A stretch of DNA of 54,310 bases from positions 1 through 54,310 of the forward strand of contig JAXLRI010000023.1 in NCBI GenBank assembly GCA_046331175.1, read 5' to 3'. Position 1 is the stretch's first letter. Each line of letters starts with the position of its first letter. Of the stretch, positions 24,094 to 35,817 are shown piece after piece. The notes under the pieces were generated by a model, which saw only the letters and a program-made list of their open reading frames with translations, was not told the DNA's origin and ran no database searches. The stretch is from JAWKIW01 sp046331175 (GTDB taxonomy: Bacteria; Actinomycetota; Acidimicrobiia; Acidimicrobiales; Acidimicrobilacustridaceae). Position numbers and translations under genes: made by a program.

Positions 24094-25761
24094 GTGAGCG
24101 ACCTCGAGACCCGACCCGGCGGCGACACCGGCCCCTGGCCGAGCCGATCGCGGGGCGACGACGCCCTCGGTGGCGCCGCGACCGGCGAGGGCGTCGGTGC
24201 CGGCGCGGCCGACGACGTCACCCACCACCCCGACGACGGCCAGGGCGACTGGGGCTACGGCGCCTACATGTCGCGCTGGGGCGACGATGGCGAGGCCCCC
24301 ACCACCCGCAGCAGCTGGATCCGCCTGGCCCTGCTGGTGGTCGGTGTCGTGGCGCTCGGCGTCCTGTTCGGCCTGACGCTGATCGCGGTCATCGTGGCGC
24401 TGCTGATCTCGATCGCCCTGCACGAGCTGGGCCACTTCCTGGCCGCCAAGTGGTCGGGCATGAAGGTCACCGAGTACTTCATCGGCTTCGGACCCCGCAT
24501 CTGGTCGTTCCGCCGCGGCGAGACCGAGTACGGCGTGAAGGCGATCCCGGCCGGCGCCTACGTGCGCATCGTCGGGATGAACAACCTCGATCGGGTCGAT
24601 CCCGCCGACGAGGGCCGCACCTACCGGTCCAAGTCGTACCCGAAGCGCCTCGTGACCATCCTCGCCGGACCGCTCACCAACATCGCGCTCGGGTTCCTCA
24701 TCCTCGTGGCCGTCTTCTCGACGTTCGGCGCCGCTGACGACTCGCTGTGGTCGATCAAGGCCGTGAGCCCCGGCAGTGCGGCGGCCGCGGCCGGCGTGCA
24801 GCCCGGCGATCGGGTGGTCGCCGTCGGCGGGACCCCCGTCGCCTCCTTCGACGACCTCGGGCGGGTGCTGGCCGACAAGGCGGGCACCGCCACCGTCGTC
24901 ACCGTCGATCGGAACGGCACCAGCGTCGACCTGCCCGCCCAGCTCGGCTGGCGGCTCAGCGCCAGCGGGGCGGCCGCCATCCCGGGGGCCACCGCCAAGG
25001 ACCGCATCACCGAGGTCGACGGCCGTCCCACCGGCTCCTACGAGGAGGTGGCCGCCGCCCTGGCCGCGGCCAACGGCCCGGTCGACCTCCAGATCGAGCA
25101 CCGGGGCTACCTGTGGAGCGCCACGGTGGACGGGCCGATCCAGCTGCCCGCCGACGGCAAGTCGGGCTTCTTCGGCGTCGAGCCCAGCCGCGACGTCGGC
25201 ACCGTGCGCATGAACCCCATCGAGGCGGTGGGGGCCTCGGGCAAGGCGCTCGGCGCCATGACCGTCGGCACGGTGCAGGGCCTCGGGCACCTGTTCTCGC
25301 CGTCGGGCATCTCCAGCTACTCGAACCAGGTCGTCGACGCCGCCTCCGGCAGCGCCGACCAGCCCAAGCCGCTGCAGGTGGGCAGCACCACCCTGACGCC
25401 CATCGGCCCGGCGCCGGGGTCGTCCTCGAACGGGGTCACCCAGTCCACCGACCGGCCGGTGTCGATCGTCGGCATCATCCAGCTCGGCAACTCCATGGCG
25501 GGCCTGGGCTGGGACAAGCTGCTCCTGCTCATCGCCACGGTGAACTTCGCCCTGGGCTTCTTCAACCTCATCCCCCTGCTGCCCCTCGACGGCGGGCACG
25601 CAGCGGTGGCCACCTACGAGGCGGTGCGGTCCCGCAAGGGACGGCCGTACCGGGTCGACATGGCCAAGCTGATGCCGGTCACCTACCTGGCCGTGGCCAT
25701 GCTGCTCATGTTCGGCTTGTCGGCGATCTTCCTCGACATCCGCAACCCGCTGACCCCGTAG
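24094..25761 (+). CDS. rseP: Site-2 intramembrane metalloprotease RseP/Rip family
   Basis: A 555-residue M50B zinc metalloprotease of the inner membrane that cleaves transmembrane substrates such as anti-sigma factors. An ~75-residue hydrophilic acidic N-terminus precedes the first membrane helix. The zinc motif HELGH is at 110-114, followed by GFGPRIWSF; the third ligand is in NLIPLLPLDGGH near residue 500. Between them are two PDZ-like segments (SPGSAAAAAGVQPGDRVVAVGG and the degenerate ATAKDRITEVDGRPTGSYEE). Position between dxr and ispG is standard. GTG start 13 bp after dxr. Confidence 0.94.
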   Translation: MSDLETRPGGDTGPWPSRSRGDDALGGAATGEGVGAGAADDVTHHPDDGQGDWGYGAYMSRWGDDGEAPTTRSSWIRLALLVVGVVALGVLFGLTLIAVIVALLISIALHELGHFLAAKWSGMKVTEYFIGFGPRIWSFRRGETEYGVKAIPAGAYVRIVGMNNLDRVDPADEGRTYRSKSYPKRLVTILAGPLTNIALGFLILVAVFSTFGAADDSLWSIKAVSPGSAAAAAGVQPGDRVVAVGGTPVASFDDLGRVLADKAGTATVVTVDRNGTSVDLPAQLGWRLSASGAAAIPGATAKDRITEVDGRPTGSYEEVAAALAAANGPVDLQIEHRGYLWSATVDGPIQLPADGKSGFFGVEPSRDVGTVRMNPIEAVGASGKALGAMTVGTVQGLGHLFSPSGISSYSNQVVDAASGSADQPKPLQVGSTTLTPIGPAPGSSSNGVTQSTDRPVSIVGIIQLGNSMAGLGWDKLLLLIATVNFALGFFNLIPLLPLDGGHAAVATYEAVRSRKGRPYRVDMAKLMPVTYLAVAMLLMFGLSAIFLDIRNPLTP

Positions 25762-25863
25762 CGGAGCCGGGGTGGCGACGAGCGGTCCACGCGCGGGCGG
25801 CCCACCGCACGAGGGGCCCGGCCGGGCGCGCCGATCGGGCGGGGCCCGTGACACACTGACGAC

Positions 25864-27117
25864 GTGACCTTCCCGCGCCGAAAGACCCGCCAGATCCACG
25901 TCGGAAAGGTGGCCGTCGGTGGCGACGCACCCGTCTCGGTGCAGTCGATGACCACCACCAAGACGGCCGACGTCGAGGGCACCCTCGCCCAGATCTACGC
26001 CCTGGCCGGCGCCGGCTGCGACATCGTGCGGTGCACCTGCAACGAGATCGAGGCCGCCGAGGGCCTGGCCCAGATCGTCCCGCGGAGCCCGGTGCCGATC
26101 ATCGCCGACATCCACAACCAGTACCGGCGGGCGCTCGAGGCCATCGAGGCCGGCGTGCACGGCATCCGCCTGAACCCCGGCAACATCCGCCGGCCCGAGC
26201 ACATCAAGGCGGTGGCGGCCGAGTGCCGCGACCGGGGCATCCCGATCCGCATCGGCGTCAACGGTGGCTCGCTCGACCCCGAGCTGTACGAGAAGCACGG
26301 CGGCCGCATCACCGCGGAGGCCATGGTCGAGTCGGCTCGCCACGAGCTGGCCTTCTTCCGCGAGGTCGACTTCGACGACGTGAAGATCTCGGTGAAGGCC
26401 TCGTCGGTGCCGCTGATGGTCGATGCCTACCGGATGATCGCCGACGACCCGTTCTTCGTCGACGACCAGGGCGCATCGGTGCCGCTGCACCTCGGGGTCA
26501 CCGAGGCCGGGCCGCTGCCCGGTGGCCTGCTCAAGGCCACCGCCGGCATCGCGACGCTCCTGCTCGAGGGCATCGGCGACACCATCCGCTACTCGCTCAC
26601 CGCCGACCCCGTCGAGGAGGCGCGGGCCGGCCGCCAGCTGCTCGAGGCGCTCGGCCTGCGCGAGCGGCGGGGCCTCGACCTGATCGCCTGCCCCAGCTGC
26701 GGCCGGGCCGAGGTCGACGTCATCGACGTGGCGAGCCGGGCCCAGACCGCCCTCGACGGCCTCGACATCCCGATCCAGGTGGCCGTCATGGGCTGCGTGG
26801 TGAACGGCCCGGGCGAGGCGCGCGAGGCCGACCTCGGCATCGCCGCCGGGCGCAAGCGCGGCCACCTGTTCGTGAAGGGCAACGTCGTCAAGGTCGTCCC
26901 CGAGGACGAGATGGTCGAGGCCCTCGTCGAGTGGGCCGAGGTCATCGACTCCGAGGGCATCGAGGAGGCCATCCGTCGCGGCGACCCGGCGGCGGCCGCC
27001 GAGGCCGAAGCCGATCGGGCCGCCCTGCTCGACGAGCAGGGGGCCGACGCCAACCGGTCCGAGCAGGTCATCGAGCTGATCCACAGGATCGACGAGGCCG
27101 TCGACCCCAAGGCCTGA
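25864..27117 (+). CDS. ispG: 4-hydroxy-3-methylbut-2-en-1-yl diphosphate synthase (flavodoxin-type) IspG
   Basis: GcpE/IspG, 417 residues, a [4Fe-4S] enzyme that converts MEcPP to HMBPP late in the MEP pathway. N-terminal TIM barrel: VQSMTTTKTADVEGTLAQI, GCDIVRCTCNEIE, IIADIHNQYRRAL, GIRLNPGNI, RIGVNGGSL, VKISVKASSVP. C-terminal Fe-S domain: LIACPSCGRAEVD, the single Cys of VMGCVVNGPGEAREAD, and the conserved Glu in the same motif. The last ~45 residues are an acidic tail beyond the usual end. GTG start at 25864; a CACACT hexamer 6 nt upstream might be a -10 for a leaderless mRNA. Confidence 0.96.
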   Translation: MTFPRRKTRQIHVGKVAVGGDAPVSVQSMTTTKTADVEGTLAQIYALAGAGCDIVRCTCNEIEAAEGLAQIVPRSPVPIIADIHNQYRRALEAIEAGVHGIRLNPGNIRRPEHIKAVAAECRDRGIPIRIGVNGGSLDPELYEKHGGRITAEAMVESARHELAFFREVDFDDVKISVKASSVPLMVDAYRMIADDPFFVDDQGASVPLHLGVTEAGPLPGGLLKATAGIATLLLEGIGDTIRYSLTADPVEEARAGRQLLEALGLRERRGLDLIACPSCGRAEVDVIDVASRAQTALDGLDIPIQVAVMGCVVNGPGEAREADLGIAAGRKRGHLFVKGNVVKVVPEDEMVEALVEWAEVIDSEGIEEAIRRGDPAAAAEAEADRAALLDEQGADANRSEQVIELIHRIDEAVDPKA

Positions 27118-27190
27118 TCGTCGGGTCACGTCGCCGGAGCGTCGACCGACGACGAGCGACGCCCGGGCCACCTGGTCGCAACGGGTGCCG

Positions 27191-27224
27191 GGCCGGCGAG
27201 CCGCGATCGGTAACCTCGCCGGCC
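27191..27224. promoter_or_regulatory. Inverted repeat framing the proS -10 element
   Basis: Perfect 10-bp arms (27191-27200 and 27215-27224) flank the TAACCT hexamer, and the right arm touches the start codon. Possible operator or chance GC palindrome. Confidence 0.3.
27211..27216 (+). promoter_or_regulatory. -10 element, leaderless start of proS
   Basis: TAACCT, 8 nt before the ATG at 27225; no Shine-Dalgarno. Confidence 0.5.
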
Positions 27225-28637
27225 ATGGCCAAGGCACCCGTGCTCACCCCCCAGGCGGAGGACTTCCCCCGCTGGTACCAGGACGTCATCAACAAGGCCG
27301 AGCTGGCCGACAACGGCCCGGTGCGCGGCACGATGGTCATCCGCCCCTACGGCTACGCCATCTGGGAGCACATGCAGGCCGAGGTCGACGCCCGCATCAA
27401 GGCGGCCGGGGCCCAGAACGCCTACTTCCCGCTGTTCATCCCTGAGGCCTACCTGAAGCGAGAGGCCGAGCACGTCGAGGGCTTCAGCCCCGAGCTGGCC
27501 GTGGTGACGGTGGCGGGCGGCAAGGAGCTCGACGAACCCGTCGTGGTGCGCCCCACCAGCGAGACGGTCATCGGTGAGTTCATGGCCAAGTGGGTGCAGT
27601 CGTACCGCGACCTTCCGCTGCTGCTGAACCAGTGGGCCAACGTGGTGCGCTGGGAGCTGCGCCCCCGCGTCTTCCTGCGCACCACCGAGTTCCTCTGGCA
27701 GGAGGGCCACACCGCCCACGCCACCGAGGCGGACGCCCGCGAGTACGCGTTGCAGATCCTGCACGACGTGTACCGCGCCTTCATGGTGGACGTGCTCGCC
27801 CTGCCCATCGTCGTGGGCCGCAAGACCGCCAGCGAGCGCTTCGCCGGGGCCACCAACACGATGACGTGCGAGGCGATGATGGGCGACGGCAAGGCGCTGC
27901 AGATGGGCACCAGCCACGAGCTGGGCCAGAACTTCGCCAACGCCTTCGGCATCTCCTACCTCGACGCCTCGGGCACCCAGCAGACGGCGTGGACGACGTC
28001 GTGGGGTGTGTCCACCCGCATGCTGGGCGGGCTGATCATGGGCCACGGCGACGACGCCGGCCTGCGCCTGCCGCCGCGCCTGGCGCCGGTGCAGGTCGTG
28101 GTCCTCGCCGTGCGCGACGAGGAGGGCGTGGTCGACCGCTGCCGCTCGTTGGCCGACGAGCTGCGGGCCGCCGGCGTGCGGGTCGAGCTCGACGTCCGCA
28201 CCGATTCGCCCTTCGGTCGGCGGGCCACCGACTGGGAGCTCAAGGGCGTCCCCCTGCGGCTCGAGCTGGGGCCGCGCGACCTCGCCGACGACGTCGTGAC
28301 CGTCGCCGACCGCATCGCCGGGGCCAAGGCGTCGGTGCCGCTGGCGGGCATCGCCGACGCCGTCGCCGATCGCCTGGCGGCCGGCCAGGACGAGCTGCTG
28401 GCCGCCGCCACCGCCCGTCGCGACGAGCGCACCGTCGACGTCGACACCCTCGAGGCCGCCCGGGAGGCGGCGGGGGAGGGGTTCGCCCGGGTGCCCTGGC
28501 GCCTGGTCGGCGACGACGGCGAGCGGTTCCTCGGCGAGCAGGCCGTGACCGTGCGCTGCCTGGTGCGCCCCGACGGGTCGGTCCCCGAGGCCGACGACGA
28601 GGCCGACCTGCTGGCGGTGGTGGCCCGCTCCTACTGA
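27225..28637 (+). CDS. proS: Prolyl-tRNA synthetase, archaeal/eukaryotic-type
   Basis: Class II ProRS of the short (type 3) archaeal/eukaryotic-like form, 470 residues, lacking the bacterial INS editing domain. Class II motifs are visible: motif 1 around IRPYGYAIWEHMQAEVD, motif 2 LRPRVFLRTTEFLWQEGHTAH, motif 3 near TSWGVSTRMLGGLIMGHGDD, plus RPTSETVIGEFMAKW. An anticodon-binding domain follows (LAPVQVVVLAVRD...). The C-terminal domain ends in ARSY with the expected Tyr terminus but has only one Cys (VTVRCLV), so the zinc site described for this subtype appears lost. The ATG at 27225 begins AKAPVLTPQAEDFPRWYQ, the normal N-terminus. Confidence 0.95.
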   Translation: MAKAPVLTPQAEDFPRWYQDVINKAELADNGPVRGTMVIRPYGYAIWEHMQAEVDARIKAAGAQNAYFPLFIPEAYLKREAEHVEGFSPELAVVTVAGGKELDEPVVVRPTSETVIGEFMAKWVQSYRDLPLLLNQWANVVRWELRPRVFLRTTEFLWQEGHTAHATEADAREYALQILHDVYRAFMVDVLALPIVVGRKTASERFAGATNTMTCEAMMGDGKALQMGTSHELGQNFANAFGISYLDASGTQQTAWTTSWGVSTRMLGGLIMGHGDDAGLRLPPRLAPVQVVVLAVRDEEGVVDRCRSLADELRAAGVRVELDVRTDSPFGRRATDWELKGVPLRLELGPRDLADDVVTVADRIAGAKASVPLAGIADAVADRLAAGQDELLAAATARRDERTVDVDTLEAAREAAGEGFARVPWRLVGDDGERFLGEQAVTVRCLVRPDGSVPEADDEADLLAVVARSY

Positions 28638-28678
28638 CCGGGTGCACCCCCGCCGGGACGACCGGTGGGCGACCCGGC

Positions 28679-28684
28679 TATACT
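28679..28684 (+). promoter_or_regulatory. -10 of the rimP-nusA-infB promoter
   Basis: TATACT, one mismatch from TATAAT and the closest -10 in the window; the -35 region is not obvious. Start near 28691, leader about 160 nt. Confidence 0.55.
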
Positions 28685-28718
28685 CCTGGCCTCGCGATCC
28701 AATCGAGCTCGTCGATGG

Positions 28719-28744
28719 AAGGCGTGGGCTCCGCCCCACGCCTT
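28719..28744 (+). promoter_or_regulatory. Leader hairpin of rimP-nusA-infB (possible attenuator)
   Basis: Perfect 10-bp stem AAGGCGTGGG/CCCACGCCTT (28719-28728 with 28735-28744), 6-nt loop, followed by a TTT-type end, about 28 nt into the predicted leader. This is terminator-like and precedes an operon containing nusA, whose product acts at such hairpins. Further down, CCCGTCG (28761-28767) can pair with CGACGGG (28832-28838), next to the rimP ribosome-binding site. Confidence 0.55.
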
Positions 28745-28850
28745 TCGTACGTCACGGGGGCCCGTCGTCGGGCCACGAGTGGGCTCGAAAGGGATCGAGA
28801 CAGATCGAGAGCCACCGGGCCGACCGGCCCCCGACGGGAGAGGAGTTCGC

Positions 28851-29437
28851 ATGACCGCCGCCATCGATCGCGTGCGCGCCCTGGTCGAGCCCCTCACCGA
28901 CGAGGTGGGCGTCGAGCTGTTCGACCTCGAGCTCAACGGTGGGATCCTGCGCGTCACCCTCGACAAGCCGGGCGGGGTCGACCTCGACGACATCACGCGG
29001 GTCACCCGGGCGGTGTCGCGGGCCCTCGACGAGGCCGATCCCATCTCCGGCAAGTACACGCTGGAGGTGTCCAGCCCCGGGCTCGAGCGCACGCTGCGCA
29101 CGCCGGCCCACTGGACCTGGGCGGTCGGTCGCCAGGTGGCGGTCAAGACCGTCGCCTCCTTCGACGGCGAGCGGCGCCTCACCGGCACCGTCACCGCCGC
29201 CGACGACGACGGCGCCACCCTCGCCCTCGACGACCCGGGCGGCGAGGTGCTCGCGCTGCGCTACGACGACGTCGAGCGCGCCCGCACCGTCCTCGACTGG
29301 GGTCCCGCCCCCAAGCCCGGCCGCGGCACCAAGCCGGGCAAGGCCGGCGGCAAGCCCGGCACGGGCGCCACGAAGCCCAAGGCCGGGGCCAAGCCCGCCG
29401 GCCGCACCGACCGCAACGAGAAGAAGGCGAGCGCATC

Positions 29438-29441
<4 letters not shown>
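28851..29441 (+). CDS. rimP: Ribosome maturation factor RimP
   Basis: RimP, 196 residues, needed for 30S maturation. Core: IDRVRALVEPLTDEVGVELFDLELNGG, LRVTLDKPGGVDLDDITRVTRAVSRALDE, and YTLEVSSPGLERTLRTPAHW, the family signature. After the C-terminal SH3-like domain there is a Lys/Gly/Pro-rich basic tail of about 45 residues, probably disordered and RNA-binding. ATG at 28851 with AGAGGAG site. The stop overlaps the nusA start in ATGA. Confidence 0.94.
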
Positions 29442-30793
<1,352 letters not shown>

Positions 30794-30815
30794 CCTGAGC
30801 CTGACCAGGCTCGGG
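30794..30815 (+). terminator. Hairpin directly after nusA
   Basis: 8-bp stem with one G-T pair (30794-30801 with 30808-30815) and 6-nt loop, starting at the base after the nusA stop. No T-run; may partially terminate or process the transcript before infB. The rest of the 198-bp nusA-infB gap shows only a short GC palindrome (30893-30909). Confidence 0.4.
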
Positions 30816-30991
30816 CCCGCCACTTCGCTGCCGGACCTCCGGCGCGCGAGGATGGTGGGCCTGCATCGGCGGGGTCTCCCGCCACCCGCGCCGGCACCCC
30901 GGGGGTGCCACCAAGCGCAGCATCCGGTGCTCCGGGCCGAATCCCGGGCGGCGCACCACCCATCGAGAACCGGAAAGGGCGTTCACCGCCA

Positions 30992-33886
<2,895 letters not shown>

Positions 33887-33910
33887 GTCAGGTCGTCGCC
33901 GATCGATCCA

Positions 33911-33936
33911 CGACGGGGCGCGGCGGCGCCCCGTCG
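33911..33936 (+). terminator. Terminator after infB
   Basis: Perfect 10-bp stem (33911-33920 with 33927-33936) with a 6-nt loop, 24 nt after the infB stop, in the gap between convergent genes. Confidence 0.65.
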
Positions 33937-33955
33937 TCGCGTCCGGCCTCGAGCC

Positions 33956-34081
33956 GTCAGTCGGCGACGATCCGGCGTGAGCCGGCGACGATTCGGCGTG
34001 AGCCGGTGACGATTCGGCGTGAGCCGGTGACGATCCGGCGTCAGCCGGCGATGACTCGGCGTCAGCCGGCGAGGATCGGGT
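33956..34081. repeat. Six tandem copies of a 21-bp repeat
   Basis: Six head-to-tail 21-bp units (consensus GTGAGCCGGYGACGATTCGGC) fill the space between infB and the thioredoxin gene; the last unit contains the thioredoxin stop codon and its final codons, suggesting the array grew from that 3' end. Units differ at 1-5 positions. Confidence 0.9.
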
Positions 34082-34490
34082 GCTCGGCGACGCCGATGAA
34101 GTCCATGACCGCCTCGGGGCCGACCAGGCGTTCGACGACGGCGCCGGTGCTGTCGGCCACGATCGTGGTGGGGGCCCGCTTCACGTCGTAGCGGTCGCCC
34201 AGCTCGGGGCGCTCGGTGACGTCGACCTTGAGCACCCGGTGGTGGGGGAACGACTCAGCGACGGTGGCCTGCACGGCGCTGCAGGAGGCGCACACCGGCG
34301 TGGACAGGATCAGCCAGGTGGCCTGGTGGTCGCCCTGGAGGTCGTCGGGCAGCGCCGGCCAGAGGGCAGCGCCGGTGGCCTCGTCGAAGGCGCCCTTCGC
34401 CTCGTCGGCGGCGCGGCGCCGCCGGTACAGCACCGTCACCACCGCCACCACGGCGGCGAGGGCGACGAGGACGAGGAGGCGGGCGGCCAC
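34062..34490 (-). CDS. Membrane-anchored thioredoxin-like protein
   Basis: A 142-residue protein with an N-terminal transmembrane helix (LLVLVALAAVVAVVTVLY), a short basic linker and a thioredoxin-fold domain. The redox motif is CASC in LILSTPVCASCSAVQATV; the cis-Pro region is VKRAPTTIVAD. The C-terminus ends IGVAEHPILAG inside a tandem repeat. It starts (GTG) 7 bp after the DUF4395 gene, so the two form an operon; this pairing recurs in actinobacteria and suggests a membrane-associated thiol or sulfur redox function. The exact substrate is unknown. Confidence 0.82.
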   Translation of the reverse strand: MAARLLVLVALAAVVAVVTVLYRRRRAADEAKGAFDEATGAALWPALPDDLQGDHQATWLILSTPVCASCSAVQATVAESFPHHRVLKVDVTERPELGDRYDVKRAPTTIVADSTGAVVERLVGPEAVMDFIGVAEHPILAG

Positions 34491-34497
34491 GGTGGTC

Positions 34498-34938
34498 CTA
34501 GGCGGCCAGCTCGACGCCCTGGCGGCGGGCGAAGAAGAGGTAGATCTCGCAGCCGACGCAGATGCCGGTGGTGGCGGCCAGGGCGGCCAGGGCGGCGACG
34601 ATGAGGGACAGGGCCCAGCCCACGGTGGTGGCGCCGAGGGCGAAGGCGATGGTGGCTCCCACCAGGAAGATCACGCCGACGGTGGCGGCGAAGCGGGGCG
34701 GCCGCGGGTCCTCGAGCTCGTTGGGCGGGCCGAGGCGGGGCTTGATCACCTCGCCGTAGAAGCGGATGACCGGGCCGTACTTCGGGCCGAAGGCAGCGCC
34801 GAGGAACAGCACCACGGCGAAGATCGGCGCCACGTACCACCAGGAGAACACGAAGCCGAGCACCAGCCCGGCCGCGAGCACGCCCTGGTTGGTGCGGGGG
34901 CCACGGGGATCGATGGGGGCGGGGGTGGAGGTCGCCAT
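34498..34938 (-). CDS. DUF4395 family membrane protein
   Basis: A 146-residue membrane protein of the DUF4395 family. After RGPRTNQGVLAAGLVL come four hydrophobic segments, with FGPKYGPVIRFYGEVIKPRLGPPNELEDPRPPRFA as the conserved cytoplasmic stretch and GICVGCEIYLFFARR (a CxxC-like CVGC pair at the last helix) near the end. The paired cysteines fit a redox role with the thioredoxin-like protein downstream. The ATG at 34938 lies 6 nt after TACACT, and a 19-bp palindrome is immediately upstream. Confidence 0.85.
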   Translation of the reverse strand: MATSTPAPIDPRGPRTNQGVLAAGLVLGFVFSWWYVAPIFAVVLFLGAAFGPKYGPVIRFYGEVIKPRLGPPNELEDPRPPRFAATVGVIFLVGATIAFALGATTVGWALSLIVAALAALAATTGICVGCEIYLFFARRQGVELAA

Positions 34939-34944
34939 GCGATC

Positions 34945-34950
34945 AGTGTA
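34945..34950 (-). promoter_or_regulatory. -10 element, leaderless start of DUF4395-thioredoxin operon
   Basis: TACACT on the minus strand, 6 nt before the ATG at 34938. Confidence 0.5.
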
Positions 34951-34952
34951 AA

Positions 34953-34971
34953 CCCGATCAGCCTGATCGGG
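34953..34971. promoter_or_regulatory. 19-bp perfect palindrome in the -35/-10 spacer
   Basis: CCCGATCAG-C-CTGATCGGG (9-1-9), beginning 2 bp upstream of the -10 of the DUF4395-thioredoxin operon. Its size and position fit an operator for a dimeric regulator, for example one acting within the promoter spacer. Confidence 0.6.
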
Positions 34972-35070
34972 TATTCCGGGATCTGCGGCGGCGCCTCCGT
35001 CGCCCCCGAGGCCGCTGGTCGTCCCCGGGCCCCGCCGCCCGCCGTGGCGGCCGGTACGATGGCGCACCCC

Positions 35071-35370
35071 ATGGCCGTGCACGTGCTGGCGCTCCGCGTC
35101 GACCTCCACCTGCCGGCGTCGCACTCGCTCAAGGACAAGCGCGCCGTCGTGAAGACCATCCTCGAAGGCGCCCGCCGCCGCTACCAGGTCGCGGCCGCCG
35201 AGACCGACCACCACGACCGCTGGCAGCGGGCCGAGCTGGGCTTCGCCGGCGTCGGCGGATCGCCCGCCCACCTCACCGAGCGCCTCGACGAGGTGGAGCG
35301 GTTCGTCTGGTCGTTCCCCGAGGCCGAGGTCGTCGAGACCGAGCGCACCTGGATCGAAGGAGACCGCTGA
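35071..35370 (+). CDS. DUF503 family protein (YlxP-like)
   Basis: A 99-residue DUF503 protein: MAVHVLALRVDLHLPASHSLKDKRAVVKTILEGARRRYQV, with the HSLKDKR motif that defines the family, and AAAETDHHDRWQRAELGFAGVGG. It is called YlxP in Firmicutes, where it sits between infB and rbfA; the same position is kept here relative to rbfA. Proposed role in ribosome assembly, not proven. ATG at 35071; an in-frame ATG at 35059 would add four residues. A TACGAT hexamer is at 35054-35059. The stop overlaps rbfA (TGATG). Confidence 0.88.
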   Translation: MAVHVLALRVDLHLPASHSLKDKRAVVKTILEGARRRYQVAAAETDHHDRWQRAELGFAGVGGSPAHLTERLDEVERFVWSFPEAEVVETERTWIEGDR

Positions 35371-35816
35371 TGGCCCGCCGTCGCCGTTCGGGCACCACCC
35401 GCCGCGAGTACCCCCGCACGGCTCGGGTCAACGAGCTGGTGCGCGAGATCGTCGCCGACGAGCTCGAGCGGATCGACGACGACCGCCTCGAGCTGCTGGC
35501 GGTCACGGCCGTCGACATCGAGGCCGACCTGCGCCACGCCACCATCTACTTCGACACGCTCCAGGGCGAGGATGGCGACGACGAGGTGCTCGAGGCCCTG
35601 GGCGAGCACCGGGTGCGGTTGCAGGCGGCGATCGGTCGCCAGGCCCGCCTGCGGCGCACCCCCGAGCTGGGGTTCCGCCCGGACCCGGCCGTGCGCAGCG
35701 GTGAGCGCATCGAGGCCATCCTGCGCGACATCCCACCGGCCGGAGATGCCGATCCGGCCGAGGCCGACGACGCCGATGCCGGTGTCGGTGCCGACGTCGA
35801 CGCCGACGATTGCTGA
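35370..35816 (+). CDS. rbfA: Ribosome-binding factor A
   Basis: RbfA, 148 residues, a cold-shock 30S assembly factor with a KH-like fold. Key segments: RVNELVREIVADELERIDDDRLELLAVTAVDIEADLRHATIYFD and LRRTPELGFRPDPAVRSGERIEAILRD. The last ~28 residues are an acidic Asp/Ala tail (DADPAEADDADAG...). Start codon overlaps the DUF503 stop by 1 bp. GAAGGAGA is a strong upstream ribosome-binding site. Confidence 0.95.
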   Translation: MARRRRSGTTRREYPRTARVNELVREIVADELERIDDDRLELLAVTAVDIEADLRHATIYFDTLQGEDGDDEVLEALGEHRVRLQAAIGRQARLRRTPELGFRPDPAVRSGERIEAILRDIPPAGDADPAEADDADAGVGADVDADDC

Positions 35817-35817
35817 C

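Noticed and set aside
33956..34081. The six-unit 21-bp repeat as a CRISPR array
   Set aside because: Units are contiguous with no spacers and imperfect, and no cas genes are near.
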